Source: Micromonospora ureilytica
GTDB taxonomy: Bacteria > Actinomycetota > Actinomycetes > Mycobacteriales > Micromonosporaceae
Direction of reading: 5' to 3'
NCBI RefSeq assembly: GCF_015751765.1
Contig: NZ_JADOTX010000001.1
Span: 2,046,001-2,110,000 of the forward strand
Length of the DNA stretch: 64,000 bases
Shown: one piece after another, positions 14,193 to 22,315 of the stretch
How the letters are laid out: every line of letters starts with the position of its first letter
Numbering within the stretch: the first letter of the stretch is position 1
Notes under the pieces: model-generated
Told to the model about the DNA's origin: nothing
Databases searched by the model: none
What the model saw: the letters and a program-made list of their open reading frames with translations, nothing else
Made by a program: the position numbers and the translations under genes

Positions 14193-15413
14193 TCAGACCG
14201 TGGCGTCCACCTGGCTCGCGTCGGCTCGGGCTGGCTCGTCGCGACGGGCCAGCCGCAGCGCGCCGAGGAGCACGCCCAGGCCGGCCAGGGTCAGCGCGGC
14301 GCCGGCCCAGATCGGCGAGGTGTAGCCGAGTCCGGCGGCGATGGTCACACCGCCGATCCAGGCGCCCAACGCGTTGCCGAGGTTGAACGCGGCGATGTTC
14401 GCCCCGGACGCGAGCGTCGGCGCCTGGTGGGCGTACCGCATGATCCGCATTTGCAGCGGCGGCACGGTGGCGAAGCCGAACCCACCCATCAGCACCAGCG
14501 CGACGATGGTCAGCACCGGGTTCGTGGCGGTCAACGCGAAACCGACGAGCACCACGGTGAGCACCGCCAGGACGGTGACCAGGGTGCGCGACAGTGACCT
14601 GTCGGCCGCCCGACCGCCGAGCAGGTTGCCCGCGAACAGCCCCACTCCGAAGAGGACGAGCAGCCACGGCACGGTGCTGGTGGCGAAGCCGCTGACCTCG
14701 GTGAGCGTGTAGGCGATGTAGGTGAACGCGCCGAACATCCCACCGAAACCCAGGACGGTGATCACCAGGGAGAGCCAGACCTGGGCGTGGGTGAAGGCCC
14801 GCAACTCGCCGCGCAGCCCACCGGCTGGGCGGTCGGCGTTGGCGGTGTCGCCCGCCGGGACGAGCAGGGCCAGCCCGATCAGGGCGACCACCCCGATGGC
14901 GGTGATCGCCCAGAACGTCGACCGCCAGCCGAAGTGCTGCCCGAGGAAGGTGCCGAACGGCACGCCGAGCACGTTCGCGATGGTCAGGCCGGCGAACATC
15001 ATGGCGATGGCGCCCGCCCGGCGGGCCGGTGCGACCAGGCCGGCGGCGACGACGGCGCCGATGCCGAAGAACGCGCCGTGGCAGAGCGCGGCGACGATCC
15101 GGCCGGCCATCATTACGGCATAGTCGCCGGCGACGGCGGAGAGCAGGTTGCCGATGATGAAGAGCACCATCAGGCCGAGCAGCACCGGTTTGCGCGGCAG
15201 TCGGGTGACCGCGGCGGTGAGGACGACCCCGCCGACGGCCACGCTGAGCGCGTAGCCGGAGATCAACCAGCCGGCCACCGGTTCGGTGACCGCGAAGTCG
15301 GCGGCCACCTCGGGCAACAGCCCCATGATCACGAACTCGGTGAGCCCGATGCCGAAGGCGCCGATGGCCAGCGCGATCAGGCCGGGCGGCAGGGACTTTT
15401 GGCGTACGGACAT
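14193..15413 (-). CDS. MFS transporter, drug or sugar efflux type
   Basis: A 406-aa major facilitator with about 12 membrane helices, of the AraJ/CmlA-like drug efflux group. Typical pieces are LTEFVIMGLLPEVAADF near helix 1, AGWLISGYALSVAVG in helix 2, GRIVAALCHGAFFGIG in helix 4 and the charged loop RLPRKPVLLG (motif A-like) between helices 2 and 3. The start is the ATG at 15413; the frame stays open for hundreds of bases upstream but without coding character. It is divergent from the marR gene at 15549, with two palindromes in the 135-bp gap, so MarR-controlled drug efflux is likely. Confidence 0.92.
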   Translation of the reverse strand: MSVRQKSLPPGLIALAIGAFGIGLTEFVIMGLLPEVAADFAVTEPVAGWLISGYALSVAVGGVVLTAAVTRLPRKPVLLGLMVLFIIGNLLSAVAGDYAVMMAGRIVAALCHGAFFGIGAVVAAGLVAPARRAGAIAMMFAGLTIANVLGVPFGTFLGQHFGWRSTFWAITAIGVVALIGLALLVPAGDTANADRPAGGLRGELRAFTHAQVWLSLVITVLGFGGMFGAFTYIAYTLTEVSGFATSTVPWLLVLFGVGLFAGNLLGGRAADRSLSRTLVTVLAVLTVVLVGFALTATNPVLTIVALVLMGGFGFATVPPLQMRIMRYAHQAPTLASGANIAAFNLGNALGAWIGGVTIAAGLGYTSPIWAGAALTLAGLGVLLGALRLARRDEPARADASQVDATV

Positions 15414-15443
15414 GGTCTTCCCATCGGGAGGGGGCAGATATGC

Positions 15444-15504
15444 GGCGCGTGCAACTACACGCGCCAGCAACGAAATACTTGCACGCGCTTTATATCGGCG
15501 CAAG
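15444..15504. promoter_or_regulatory. Shared MarR-type operator region (two inverted repeats)
   Basis: Site 1 (15444-15465) has perfect 8-bp arms GGCGCGTG and CACGCGCC around CAACTA. Site 2 (15478-15504) is a looser palindrome, CTTGC-N17-GCAAG, with a TTTATAT core that could also be a -10 region. Both lie between the divergent MFS and marR genes and are the obvious candidate sites for the MarR protein. Confidence 0.6.
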
Positions 15505-15548
15505 CGTGGTAGCCTGGGACCCGTCCAGATCACACCGAGGAGGCCGGC

Positions 15549-15998
15549 ATGGGCATCGCCGACGACGCGGTCGAGATCCGCGCGCAGGGCTGGCGCACCC
15601 TCGCCGCCCTGCACGGGCTGATCGAGACCTCCCTGGAACGGGCCCTGCAGGCCGGCCACGGCCTCTCCGTCGTCGAATACACGGTGCTCGACGCGCTCTC
15701 CCGGCAGGACGGCTGGCACATGCGGATGAGCCAGCTCGCCCGCGCCGCCGCGCTCTCCGGCAGTGCCACCACCCGGCTGGTCACCCGCCTGGAGCAGCGA
15801 GGACTGCTCACCCGCATCCTCTGCGCCGACGACCGACGCGGCATCTACACCGAGCTGACCCCGGCCGGCTCCGAGCTGCTCGCCCAGACCCGACCGACCC
15901 ACGACCGGGTGCTCACCGACGCGCTCGCCGAAGCGGAGGCCACCCCCGAGCTGGCACCGCTGGTCGACGCCCTGCACCGGCTGCCGGCCGCCCGCTGA
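15549..15998 (+). CDS. MarR family transcriptional regulator
   Basis: 149 aa, the usual MarR length. The winged helix covers residues about 35-105, with LSVVEYTVLDALSRQ, then the recognition helix region ARAAALSGSATTRLVTRLEQRGLL and the wing CADDRRGIYTELTPAG. MarR proteins are dimeric repressors that respond to phenolic or drug ligands. The ATG at 15549 has a CGAGGAGG ribosome binding site. It is divergent from an MFS efflux gene and about 80 bp upstream of paaK. Phenolic acids are common MarR ligands, so a link to paaK is possible but not shown. Confidence 0.92.
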   Translation: MGIADDAVEIRAQGWRTLAALHGLIETSLERALQAGHGLSVVEYTVLDALSRQDGWHMRMSQLARAAALSGSATTRLVTRLEQRGLLTRILCADDRRGIYTELTPAGSELLAQTRPTHDRVLTDALAEAEATPELAPLVDALHRLPAAR

Positions 15999-16077
15999 CC
16001 GTCCGGCCGGCCCGGGGTGACGGCGGGCGTACGGTACCCGCAGCCCCACCGGGACCGTCGCGCCAAGGAGGCAGCCG

Positions 16078-17400
16078 ATGCAGGACCGCACCCCTCGTCC
16101 GGAGGAACTGGAGCCGATCGAGCGCGCCAGCATCGACGAGCTGCGCGCCCTGCAACGCGATCGACTGCGCTGGTCGGTGCGGCACGCGTACGACAACGTG
16201 CCGCACTACCGGCGGGCGTTCGACGCGGCCGGGGTGCACCCCGACGACTGCCGGGATCTCGACGACCTGGCGCGCTTCCCGTTCACCGGCAAGGCCGAGC
16301 TGCGGGAGAACTATCCGTTCGGCATGTTCGCCGTACCCCGCGAGCGGGTGGCCCGTCTGCACGCCTCCTCCGGCACCACCGGTCGGCCGACAGTGGTCGG
16401 CTACACCCGCGACGACCTGCGCACCTGGGCGCGCCTGATGGCCCGCTCGATCCGCGCCTCCGGTGGCCGTCCCGGCGACCGGGTGCACGTCGCGTACGGC
16501 TACGGGCTCTTCACCGGCGGCCTGGGCGCGCACTACGGCGCCGAGGAGCTGGGTTGCACTGTCATCCCGGTCTCCGGGGGCATGACCGAGCGTCAGGTCA
16601 TGCTGATCCGCGACTTCGAACCCGAGGTCATCATGGTCACGCCCAGCTACCTGCTGGCCATCGTCGACGAGATGCGCCGCCAGGGCATCGACCCGCGCGC
16701 CACCTCACTGCAAGTGGGCATCTTCGGGGCCGAACCGTGGACCGAGGACATGCGCCGGGAGATCGAGCAGCAACTGGACATCCACGCCGTCGACATCTAC
16801 GGGCTCTCCGAGGTGATGGGCCCCGGCGTGGCGACCGAGTGCGTCGAGACCAAGGACGGGCTGCACCTCTGGGAGGACCACTTCTACCCGGAGATCATCG
16901 ACCCGGTCACCGGGGTAGTGCTGCCCGACGGTGAGCGGGGTGAGCTGGTGTTGACCTCCCTGACCAAGGAGGCGATGCCGGTCGTGCGCTACCGCACACG
17001 CGACCTGACCCGGCTGCTGCCCGGCACCGCCCGGCCGATGCGCCGGATCGAGAAGATCACCGGCCGGACCGACGACATGATGATCCTGCGTGGGGTGAAC
17101 ATCTTCCCCACCCAGATCGAGGAGCTGATCCTGCGCACCCCGCAGTTGTCGCCGCACTTCCAGTGCGTCCTCGATCGACACGGTCGGCTGGACACCCTGA
17201 CGGTACGTGTGGAACGGCGGGTCGACGTCGACGTGGACGCCGCCGAGCGGGCCGGCGGCACGCTGGCGCAGTTGGTGAAGAACACCATCGGCGTCAGCGT
17301 GGCGGTCGACGTCCTCGCCCCGGACACCGTGGAACGGTCGATGGGCAAGATGCGCCGCATCGTCGACCAACGGTCTGCCTCGATCTCGCCGTCGACATAG
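16078..17400 (+). CDS. paaK: Phenylacetate-CoA ligase
   Basis: A 440-aa member of the ANL adenylating family. It activates phenylacetate or a related aryl acid to its CoA thioester with ATP. Visible features are the AMP-binding loop ASSGTTGRPTVVGYT (residues about 95-110), YGYGLFTGGLGAHYGAE, DIYGLSEVMGPGVATEC (motif A5 region), YRTRDLTRL and the C-terminal lid domain with RTDDMMILRGVNIFPTQIE. PaaK1-type length. The ATG follows a strong AAGGAGG site. No other paa genes (ring oxygenase) are in the window, so it may serve a degradation pathway elsewhere or secondary metabolism. Confidence 0.93.
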   Translation: MQDRTPRPEELEPIERASIDELRALQRDRLRWSVRHAYDNVPHYRRAFDAAGVHPDDCRDLDDLARFPFTGKAELRENYPFGMFAVPRERVARLHASSGTTGRPTVVGYTRDDLRTWARLMARSIRASGGRPGDRVHVAYGYGLFTGGLGAHYGAEELGCTVIPVSGGMTERQVMLIRDFEPEVIMVTPSYLLAIVDEMRRQGIDPRATSLQVGIFGAEPWTEDMRREIEQQLDIHAVDIYGLSEVMGPGVATECVETKDGLHLWEDHFYPEIIDPVTGVVLPDGERGELVLTSLTKEAMPVVRYRTRDLTRLLPGTARPMRRIEKITGRTDDMMILRGVNIFPTQIEELILRTPQLSPHFQCVLDRHGRLDTLTVRVERRVDVDVDAAERAGGTLAQLVKNTIGVSVAVDVLAPDTVERSMGKMRRIVDQRSASISPST

Positions 17401-17403
17401 GAT
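17398..17403 (+). promoter_or_regulatory. Leaderless -10 element of the glycosyltransferase gene
   Basis: TAGGAT is followed by exactly 7 bp and then the ATG at 17411. It overlaps the paaK stop codon, so the glycosyltransferase gene can be transcribed independently without a leader. Confidence 0.5.
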
Positions 17404-17410
17404 CCTGCCC

Positions 17411-18517
17411 ATGCGTGTGCTGGTGGTCTCCGCCCCGCTCGTCGGGCACGTCTTTCCGCTGGTGCCGCTCGCCGTCGCGTTGCGCGACGCCGGCCACGAC
17501 GTGCTGGTGGCCACCGGCGGCGGTGCTCTGGCCGCCGCCGATGCCGGTCTGGCGGTGCACGACATCGCACCGGGCTTCGACTTCGGGCGGATCGCGCTGC
17601 GGGTCTTCCCCCGCCATCCGCTGATCGCGCGGGCGGAAATGGCCGGCACCGCCGGCACCCGGGGCGCCGGCCTGCTGTTCGGCACGCTCAACGACCAGCT
17701 CACCGACCCGGTGGTCGCGCTGGCCACCCGGTGGCGGCCGGATCTGGTGTTGTACGAGCCGTTCGCGGTCGCCGGTGCGGTGGCCGCCGCGCGGCTCGAC
17801 GTGCCGGCCGTACGCCAGGAGAACGCCCTCTTCGACGGCCGGGACCTGGTCCGCGCCACCGTCGCCCGACTCGGCGCCGCACTGCGCCGGCACGGCCTCA
17901 CCGAGCTGCCCGCGCCGGCCGCCGCCCTCGCCGTGGCCCCACCCAGCGTCGCCACCCAGGGCGGCTGGCCGATGCGCTACACGTCCTATGTCGGCGGCGG
18001 TGAGCTGCCGGCCTGGCTGCGCGAGCCGGGTGAGCGCCCGCGGATCCTGGTCACCCGCAGCACTCTGACCGGCCCCGGCGACCGGGGGCCGATGCCCGCC
18101 GTGGTGGCCGCCGCAGCCGAGGTGGACGCCGAGATCGTGCTGGTCCGCCCCGACGAGCGCTCGGCCCGCTCGTTGCCCGGCAACGTGCGGGTGGTCGACT
18201 GGATCCCGCTCGACGAGGCGTTGCCGGCGAGCGCGGCGCTTGTGCACCACGGTGGGGCGGGCAGCGCCCTCGGCGCGCTCGCCGCCGGCCTGCCCCAGCT
18301 GGCCACCACCGGTCCGGGGGACCGGCGGCACAACGCCGAGCTGGTGGCCCGCCGGGGCGCCGGCCTGGCGCTGCGCCCCCGGGACATCACCGCGCGATCG
18401 CTGACCCAGCTGCTCACCGACGAGCGCCTGCGTACCGCTGCCGCGCAGGTCGGCCGCGAGATCGCCGCGATGCCGCCACCGACCGACCTCGTCGCGCGCC
18501 TGGCGGCACTGGTCTGA
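17411..18517 (+). CDS. GT1-type glycosyltransferase (UGT/MGT family)
   Basis: A 368-aa GT-B fold enzyme of the kind that glycosylates macrolides, flavonoids or polyketides. The N-terminus VLVVSAPLVGHVFPLVPLA has the acceptor-side His of the family. The C-terminal donor-binding signature is ALVHHGGAGSALGALAAGLPQL followed by DRRHNAELVARRGAG (partial motif). It lacks a membrane segment and is probably cytoplasmic. There is no biosynthetic cluster around it, so the acceptor is unknown. Self-protection by antibiotic glycosylation or tailoring of a distant product are possible. Confidence 0.88.
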   Translation: MRVLVVSAPLVGHVFPLVPLAVALRDAGHDVLVATGGGALAAADAGLAVHDIAPGFDFGRIALRVFPRHPLIARAEMAGTAGTRGAGLLFGTLNDQLTDPVVALATRWRPDLVLYEPFAVAGAVAAARLDVPAVRQENALFDGRDLVRATVARLGAALRRHGLTELPAPAAALAVAPPSVATQGGWPMRYTSYVGGGELPAWLREPGERPRILVTRSTLTGPGDRGPMPAVVAAAAEVDAEIVLVRPDERSARSLPGNVRVVDWIPLDEALPASAALVHHGGAGSALGALAAGLPQLATTGPGDRRHNAELVARRGAGLALRPRDITARSLTQLLTDERLRTAAAQVGREIAAMPPPTDLVARLAALV

Positions 18518-18534
18518 CTCCCACTCCGTGGGTT

Positions 18535-18554
18535 CGGGGTGCGTGCCCACCCCG
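18535..18554 (+). terminator. Weak hairpin after the glycosyltransferase gene
   Basis: A 7-bp stem CGGGGTG/CACCCCG with a 6-nt loop, 17 bp past the stop. It has no U-tract, so its role as a terminator is uncertain. Confidence 0.35.
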
Positions 18555-18576
18555 CGCCCACACAGGTTGAGGACAC

Positions 18577-19239
18577 ATGCGCACCACCACGATCGGCGAC
18601 GTGAAGGTCCTGCTGCCGGACCTCGAACCGGACGACCTCGACACCACGACGGACCTGGCCGGCGGCCTCACCGAGGCCCTCGTCGAGGGCGCCGCCTGGC
18701 GCGGTGCCCGCCTTGAGGACGCCCGTATCCGCAGCAGTCTGATCACCGGCGTGGACCTGAGCGAGAGCACCTGGGAGGCCGGCAGCCTCGATGGCTGCGA
18801 GATCACCCGCACCGACTTCTCCGGCGCGACCCTGACCGGCATGACCATCGAACGGTGCGCCATTACCGGCTCCCGGTTCACCGGCTCAAGGCTCACCGAC
18901 GTACGCCTCAAGGACGTCCTCTTCGACGGCTGCCGCTTCGACTACGCCGCCTTCCATCGCGTCGCCGCCGCCGGCGCGGTCGCGTTCACCGACTGCACTT
19001 TCACCAACGGCGCGTGGTCCTCCTGCCGACTACCTCGCATCGCGCTGCGGTCTTGTGACCTCGCCGGACTGGAGTTGGACTCTTGCCACCTCGACGGCAC
19101 CGATCTGCGGGGCAGCCGGCTGAAGGGCCTCAAGACGCCGCTGGACAACCTGCGCGGCGTCACCCTCGGCGAGGACCAACTCCCTGACCTCACCCAGCTG
19201 ACCGTGGCCGCCCTCAAACTCACCGTCCGCAACGACTGA
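18577..19239 (+). CDS. Pentapeptide-repeat protein
   Basis: 220 aa built largely of A(D/N)LxX-like pentapeptides, which fold into a right-handed quadrilateral beta-helix. Clear repeat rows run from about residue 25 (GAAWRGARLEDARIRSSLI, VDLSESTWEAGSLDGCEI, TDFSGATLTGMTIERCAI) to residue 190. The repeats are more diverged and Cys-rich than in the QnrB or MfpA proteins that protect DNA gyrase, so that role is possible but unproven. The next gene, a P-loop kinase, starts 15 bp downstream and is probably in the same operon. Confidence 0.85.
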   Translation: MRTTTIGDVKVLLPDLEPDDLDTTTDLAGGLTEALVEGAAWRGARLEDARIRSSLITGVDLSESTWEAGSLDGCEITRTDFSGATLTGMTIERCAITGSRFTGSRLTDVRLKDVLFDGCRFDYAAFHRVAAAGAVAFTDCTFTNGAWSSCRLPRIALRSCDLAGLELDSCHLDGTDLRGSRLKGLKTPLDNLRGVTLGEDQLPDLTQLTVAALKLTVRND

Positions 19240-19254
19240 CGCCGAGGAGCCGTC

Positions 19255-19824
19255 GTGCTCGCTGAACCCACTGGCAGCCCGGACACGGTCCTCGTCTGCG
19301 TCCGGGGCAACTCCGGTTCGGGCAAGAGCAGCATCGCCCGCGAGCTTCGACGCCGCCACGGCCGGGGCTGCGCTCTGGTCGAGCAGGACTACCTGCGCCG
19401 CATCCTGCTGCGCGAGCGGGACAAGCCCGGCGGTGCGGCACCTGCGCTGATCGCGCAGACCGTCCGGTTCGCGCTCGACCACGGCTATCACGTCGTGCTG
19501 GAGGGCATCATGCACAGCAGCCGCTACCGAAACATGCTGACCTCCCTGCGGGACGACCACCGCGGCCGGTCGCTGTTCTGCTATCTCGACGTGTCCCTGG
19601 CCGAGACCCTGCGCCGGCACCTCACCCGCCCGCAGGTCGATGAGTTCACCGCCGAGCACATGAGCGGCTGGTACGCAGCCCATGACGTCCTGGGCTGGCC
19701 CGACGAACTCGTCCTACCCGAGACCACCGGACTGAACGAGGCCGTCAAGACCATCGCCGCTGTGGCCGGGCTGCCCCAGACCGGACGCGACGACGACCTG
19801 CTACCGAGTGCTCCGCCCTCGTAG
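19255..19824 (+). CDS. P-loop kinase-like protein (zeta-toxin/shikimate kinase-like)
   Basis: 189 aa. The Walker A motif RGNSGSGKSSIARELRRR is at residues 17-34. VEQDYLRRILLRE resembles the substrate-binding region of zeta toxin or chloramphenicol phosphotransferase-like kinases, and HVVLEGIMHSSRY corresponds to the Walker B-like strand. The family includes small-molecule kinases and toxins, and the substrate cannot be assigned here. GTG start at 19255, 15 bp after the pentapeptide-repeat gene, with a CCGAGGAG site before it. Cytoplasmic. Confidence 0.8.
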   Translation: MLAEPTGSPDTVLVCVRGNSGSGKSSIARELRRRHGRGCALVEQDYLRRILLRERDKPGGAAPALIAQTVRFALDHGYHVVLEGIMHSSRYRNMLTSLRDDHRGRSLFCYLDVSLAETLRRHLTRPQVDEFTAEHMSGWYAAHDVLGWPDELVLPETTGLNEAVKTIAAVAGLPQTGRDDDLLPSAPPS

Positions 19825-19915
19825 AGCAGCTCAGCCGCTACTGACTCGGCCATGATCATGCTCCCACTCCGCGTGGCCACACCGGACGGCCGGTCTGCTG
19901 CGGGAGGATGACCGG

Positions 19916-20482
19916 ATGCGACACGTCGTGCTGTTCCACTCCGTGTACGGGCTGCGGCCTGCCGTGCGTGCCGCCGCCGACCGGTTGCGCGCCGCCGGGC
20001 ACCAGGTCAGCACCCCCGACCTGTACGGCGTCCCGGCCACCGACAGCGTCGAGGACGGATTCGCGCTGCTCGACAAGATCGGCCACGAGGTGGTGCTGGA
20101 CCGGGCCCGGGCCGCGCTGCGTGACCTGCCACCGGAGACGGTCCTCGCCGGGTTCTCGATGGGCGCCGGCGTGGCCGGGGCGCTGCTGGCCGAGCGCCCC
20201 GCCGCCGCCGGTCTGCTCCTGCTGCACGGCACCGGTGGCGCCCCGGACGCGGTCCGACCCGGGTTGCCGGTGCAGCTGCACCTCGCCGACCCCGATCCGT
20301 ACGACGCGCCGGACGAGGTCGACGAGTGGCAGCACGCCATGACCGACGCCGGCGCCGAGTTGACGGTCTTCGGCTATCCCGGCGTGGGCCACCTGTTCAC
20401 CGACCCGAACCTGGCCGAGTACTCCCCGGCCGCCGCCGCGTCGGCCTGGCCGCGCGTGCTGGCCTTCCTGGCCGCCCGCTGA
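19916..20482 (+). CDS. Dienelactone hydrolase-like alpha/beta hydrolase
   Basis: A 188-aa small alpha/beta hydrolase of the DLH family. The nucleophile elbow is AGFSMGAGVAG, where Ser stands in place of the Cys of true dienelactone hydrolases. The catalytic Asp is likely in LADPDPYDAP, and the His is in YPGVGHLFTDP. The protein starts VVLFHSVYGLRPAV, a typical DLH strand and oxyanion region. Start ATG at 19916 with a GGGAGGATG site. Substrate unknown: an ester or lactone is expected. Confidence 0.85.
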   Translation: MRHVVLFHSVYGLRPAVRAAADRLRAAGHQVSTPDLYGVPATDSVEDGFALLDKIGHEVVLDRARAALRDLPPETVLAGFSMGAGVAGALLAERPAAAGLLLLHGTGGAPDAVRPGLPVQLHLADPDPYDAPDEVDEWQHAMTDAGAELTVFGYPGVGHLFTDPNLAEYSPAAAASAWPRVLAFLAAR

Positions 20483-20490
20483 GCACCAGT

Positions 20491-20505
20491 CCCGCGGAGC
20501 GCGGG
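20491..20505. terminator. Short hairpin after the hydrolase gene
   Basis: A 6-bp stem CCCGCG/CGCGGG with a GAG loop, 9 bp past the hydrolase stop and 58 bp from the stop of the convergent oxidoreductase gene. It could serve both directions but is weak. Confidence 0.3.
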
Positions 20506-20562
20506 CGGCTACCCCCGGCCGCGTGTGCTCGGGTCAGGTGGACAGAGGCTGGGTGGGCCACC

Positions 20563-21492
20563 CTACGGCTTCAGCACGATTTTGCCGCGCGCATGGCGGG
20601 ACTCACTCAGCTCATGGGCGGCGGCCGCCTCGTTCAGAGAGAACACGGCCGCGACCGGCACTGTGAAACGACTCCGCTCGGCGAGTTCGCCGGCGGCGGC
20701 GATTCCTTCGAGAGCCGGTGTGTCCGCGCCGGGGCCAGAGCCGCGCGACAGGTGCACGCCGTAGGTCGCGGCGTTGATGTCGGCGATGCTCACGACCCTG
20801 TCCGGGCTCGCGACCAGGCCGACCAGGTCTGGCACAGAACCAGAGCCGGCACAGTCGAGTACGACATCCACCCCGCCGGGCAGCAGAGTGTGGACCCGCT
20901 CGGCCAGCCCGGGGCCGTAGGTGGTCGGGATCGCCCCGAGCGAGGCGACGAATTCATGGTTGCGGTCGCTGGCCGTGCCGATGACGGCCGCACCGCGAGC
21001 GACAGCGAGCTGGATCGCGGTCGTACCGACCCCGCCGGCCGCGCCCTCGATCAACAACGTGGTGCCGTCCTTGACGCCCAGCCGGTCGAGCACTCGGGTG
21101 GCAGTCTCGATGTTGCCCGCCGCGCCGCCGGCCTGCTCCCAGGTCAGGGCCGCCGGCTTCCGTGCCCACGCGGCCAAGACGGCGTATTCGGCGTTCGCTC
21201 CGCCCATCTGGGCGTAGTCCGTGATCCCGAAAACCTCATCGCCGATCCGGGCCGTGGTCACCCCGTCACCGACCTCATCCACCACGCCGGCAGCGTCGAC
21301 ACCGGGCACGTGCGGCAGGCGTAGCGGAATCCACTCCTGGAATCGGCCGGCGCGAACGTACGTGTCGGCCGGATTGACCCCCGAGGCCCGAACCGCCACC
21401 CGTATCTGGCCGGGTCCGGCGTGCGGTTCCGGTGCCTCCGAAACCTCAAGGACACTCGCGGGACCGTACTTCGTAAATTGCAAAGCCCTCAT
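20563..21492 (-). CDS. NADP-dependent quinone oxidoreductase-like (MDR family), copy 1
   Basis: A 309-aa zinc-independent medium-chain dehydrogenase/reductase of the quinone oxidoreductase type. The N-terminus is MRALQFTKYGPASVLEV. VPGVDAAGVVDEVGDGV is the catalytic-domain core, and the NADP-binding Rossmann motif is LIEGAAGGVGTTAIQLAVARG, shortened here to EGAAGGVGTTAIQ. No structural-zinc Cys cluster is present. It is divergent from a tetR gene 50 bp away. A paralogous oxidoreductase/tetR pair is at 55306-56912 in the same arrangement. Likely a reductase for quinones or reactive enones controlled by the TetR protein. Confidence 0.9.
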   Translation of the reverse strand: MRALQFTKYGPASVLEVSEAPEPHAGPGQIRVAVRASGVNPADTYVRAGRFQEWIPLRLPHVPGVDAAGVVDEVGDGVTTARIGDEVFGITDYAQMGGANAEYAVLAAWARKPAALTWEQAGGAAGNIETATRVLDRLGVKDGTTLLIEGAAGGVGTTAIQLAVARGAAVIGTASDRNHEFVASLGAIPTTYGPGLAERVHTLLPGGVDVVLDCAGSGSVPDLVGLVASPDRVVSIADINAATYGVHLSRGSGPGADTPALEGIAAAGELAERSRFTVPVAAVFSLNEAAAAHELSESRHARGKIVLKP

Positions 21493-21500
21493 GCACAGGG

Positions 21501-21535
21501 ACGCTAACGCAGGCCGCTGTCCGCCTCGGTAAAGT
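21501..21535. promoter_or_regulatory. Divergent leaderless promoters of the oxidoreductase/tetR pair
   Basis: On the minus strand TAGCGT (21501-21506) lies 8 bp before the oxidoreductase ATG. On the plus strand TAAAGT (21530-21535) lies 7 bp before the GTG at 21543. Both have leaderless spacing, and the two sites lie close enough for one TetR dimer to control both. Confidence 0.45.
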
Positions 21536-21542
21536 GAGAGTC

Positions 21543-22190
21543 GTGACCGATCGTTTGTCTCACGCTCTTCGCTCGGACGCCCTGGACAACCGCGAGCGCA
21601 TCCTCGAGGCCGCCCGCGAGGTCTTCGCCGTCGACGGCCTGGACGTGCCGATGCGGGAGGTTGCCCGGCGGGCCGGCGTTGCACCCGCCACCCTGTACCG
21701 GCGATTTCCGACCAAGGAGATGCTGGTCACCGAGGCATTCGCGGAACAGATGTACGCGTGTCGCGGCGTTGTCGACGAGGGCCTTGCCGATTCGGATCCA
21801 TGGCACGGATTCTGTCTCGTGATCGAGAAAATGTGTGAGCTGCACGCGCGCGACCGAGGCTTTACCGCGGCTCTTGTTTCGACCTTTCCCAATGCAGTTG
21901 ATTTCGAGGCGCGCCGTGAATACGCGCTCAGAGCGGTCGACGAACTGGCCCGCCGCGCCAAGGAGGCGGGTCGCCTTCGCCCCGACTTCGTCCTGGACGA
22001 CGTCATCCTCGTACTCATGGCCAACAGCGGTATCCACACGACCTCGCCGACTACCCAGGTCAGCGCGTCCCGGCGCTTCGCCGCGCTCGCCATCTCGGCA
22101 TTCCAAGCCTCCCCTGATGTCTCGCCGCTCCCACCCGTGGCGTTGTTGGCGCGCCCGGCGTCGGCATCCAGACGCAGCCCAGTGGGCTAG
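21543..22190 (+). CDS. TetR family transcriptional regulator, copy 1
   Basis: About 215 aa. The N-terminal helix-turn-helix is NRERILEAAREVFAVDG then VPMREVARRAGVAPATLYRRFPTKEML, a strong TetR match. The C-terminal ligand domain (residues about 70-200) is of the TetR_C type seen with SbtR-like regulators. The GTG at 21543 is preferred because TAAAGT lies exactly 7 bp upstream; a GTG at 21534 is the alternative. It is divergent from the oxidoreductase gene and probably represses it. A strong palindrome follows its stop. Confidence 0.9.
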   Translation: MTDRLSHALRSDALDNRERILEAAREVFAVDGLDVPMREVARRAGVAPATLYRRFPTKEMLVTEAFAEQMYACRGVVDEGLADSDPWHGFCLVIEKMCELHARDRGFTAALVSTFPNAVDFEARREYALRAVDELARRAKEAGRLRPDFVLDDVILVLMANSGIHTTSPTTQVSASRRFAALAISAFQASPDVSPLPPVALLARPASASRRSPVG

Positions 22191-22196
22191 TACTCC

Positions 22197-22238
22197 CGAC
22201 GACCCAGCCGGCCGGGATCCCGGCCGGCTGGGTCGTCG
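22197..22238. terminator. Perfect 42-bp palindromic terminator
   Basis: A fully symmetric sequence centred on GGATCC, with arms reading CGACGACCCAGCCGGCCGGGA. It begins 6 bp past the tetR stop and lies about 80 bp from the stop of the convergent hemerythrin gene, so it can end transcription from both sides. Confidence 0.8.
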
Positions 22239-22315
22239 CGTCGATCATGCTCCGGGCGAGGTGGGGTTTGGTCGCGGAGCCAACCCAGCCGCGTCGGACG
22301 GTTCGCTGACCATGC

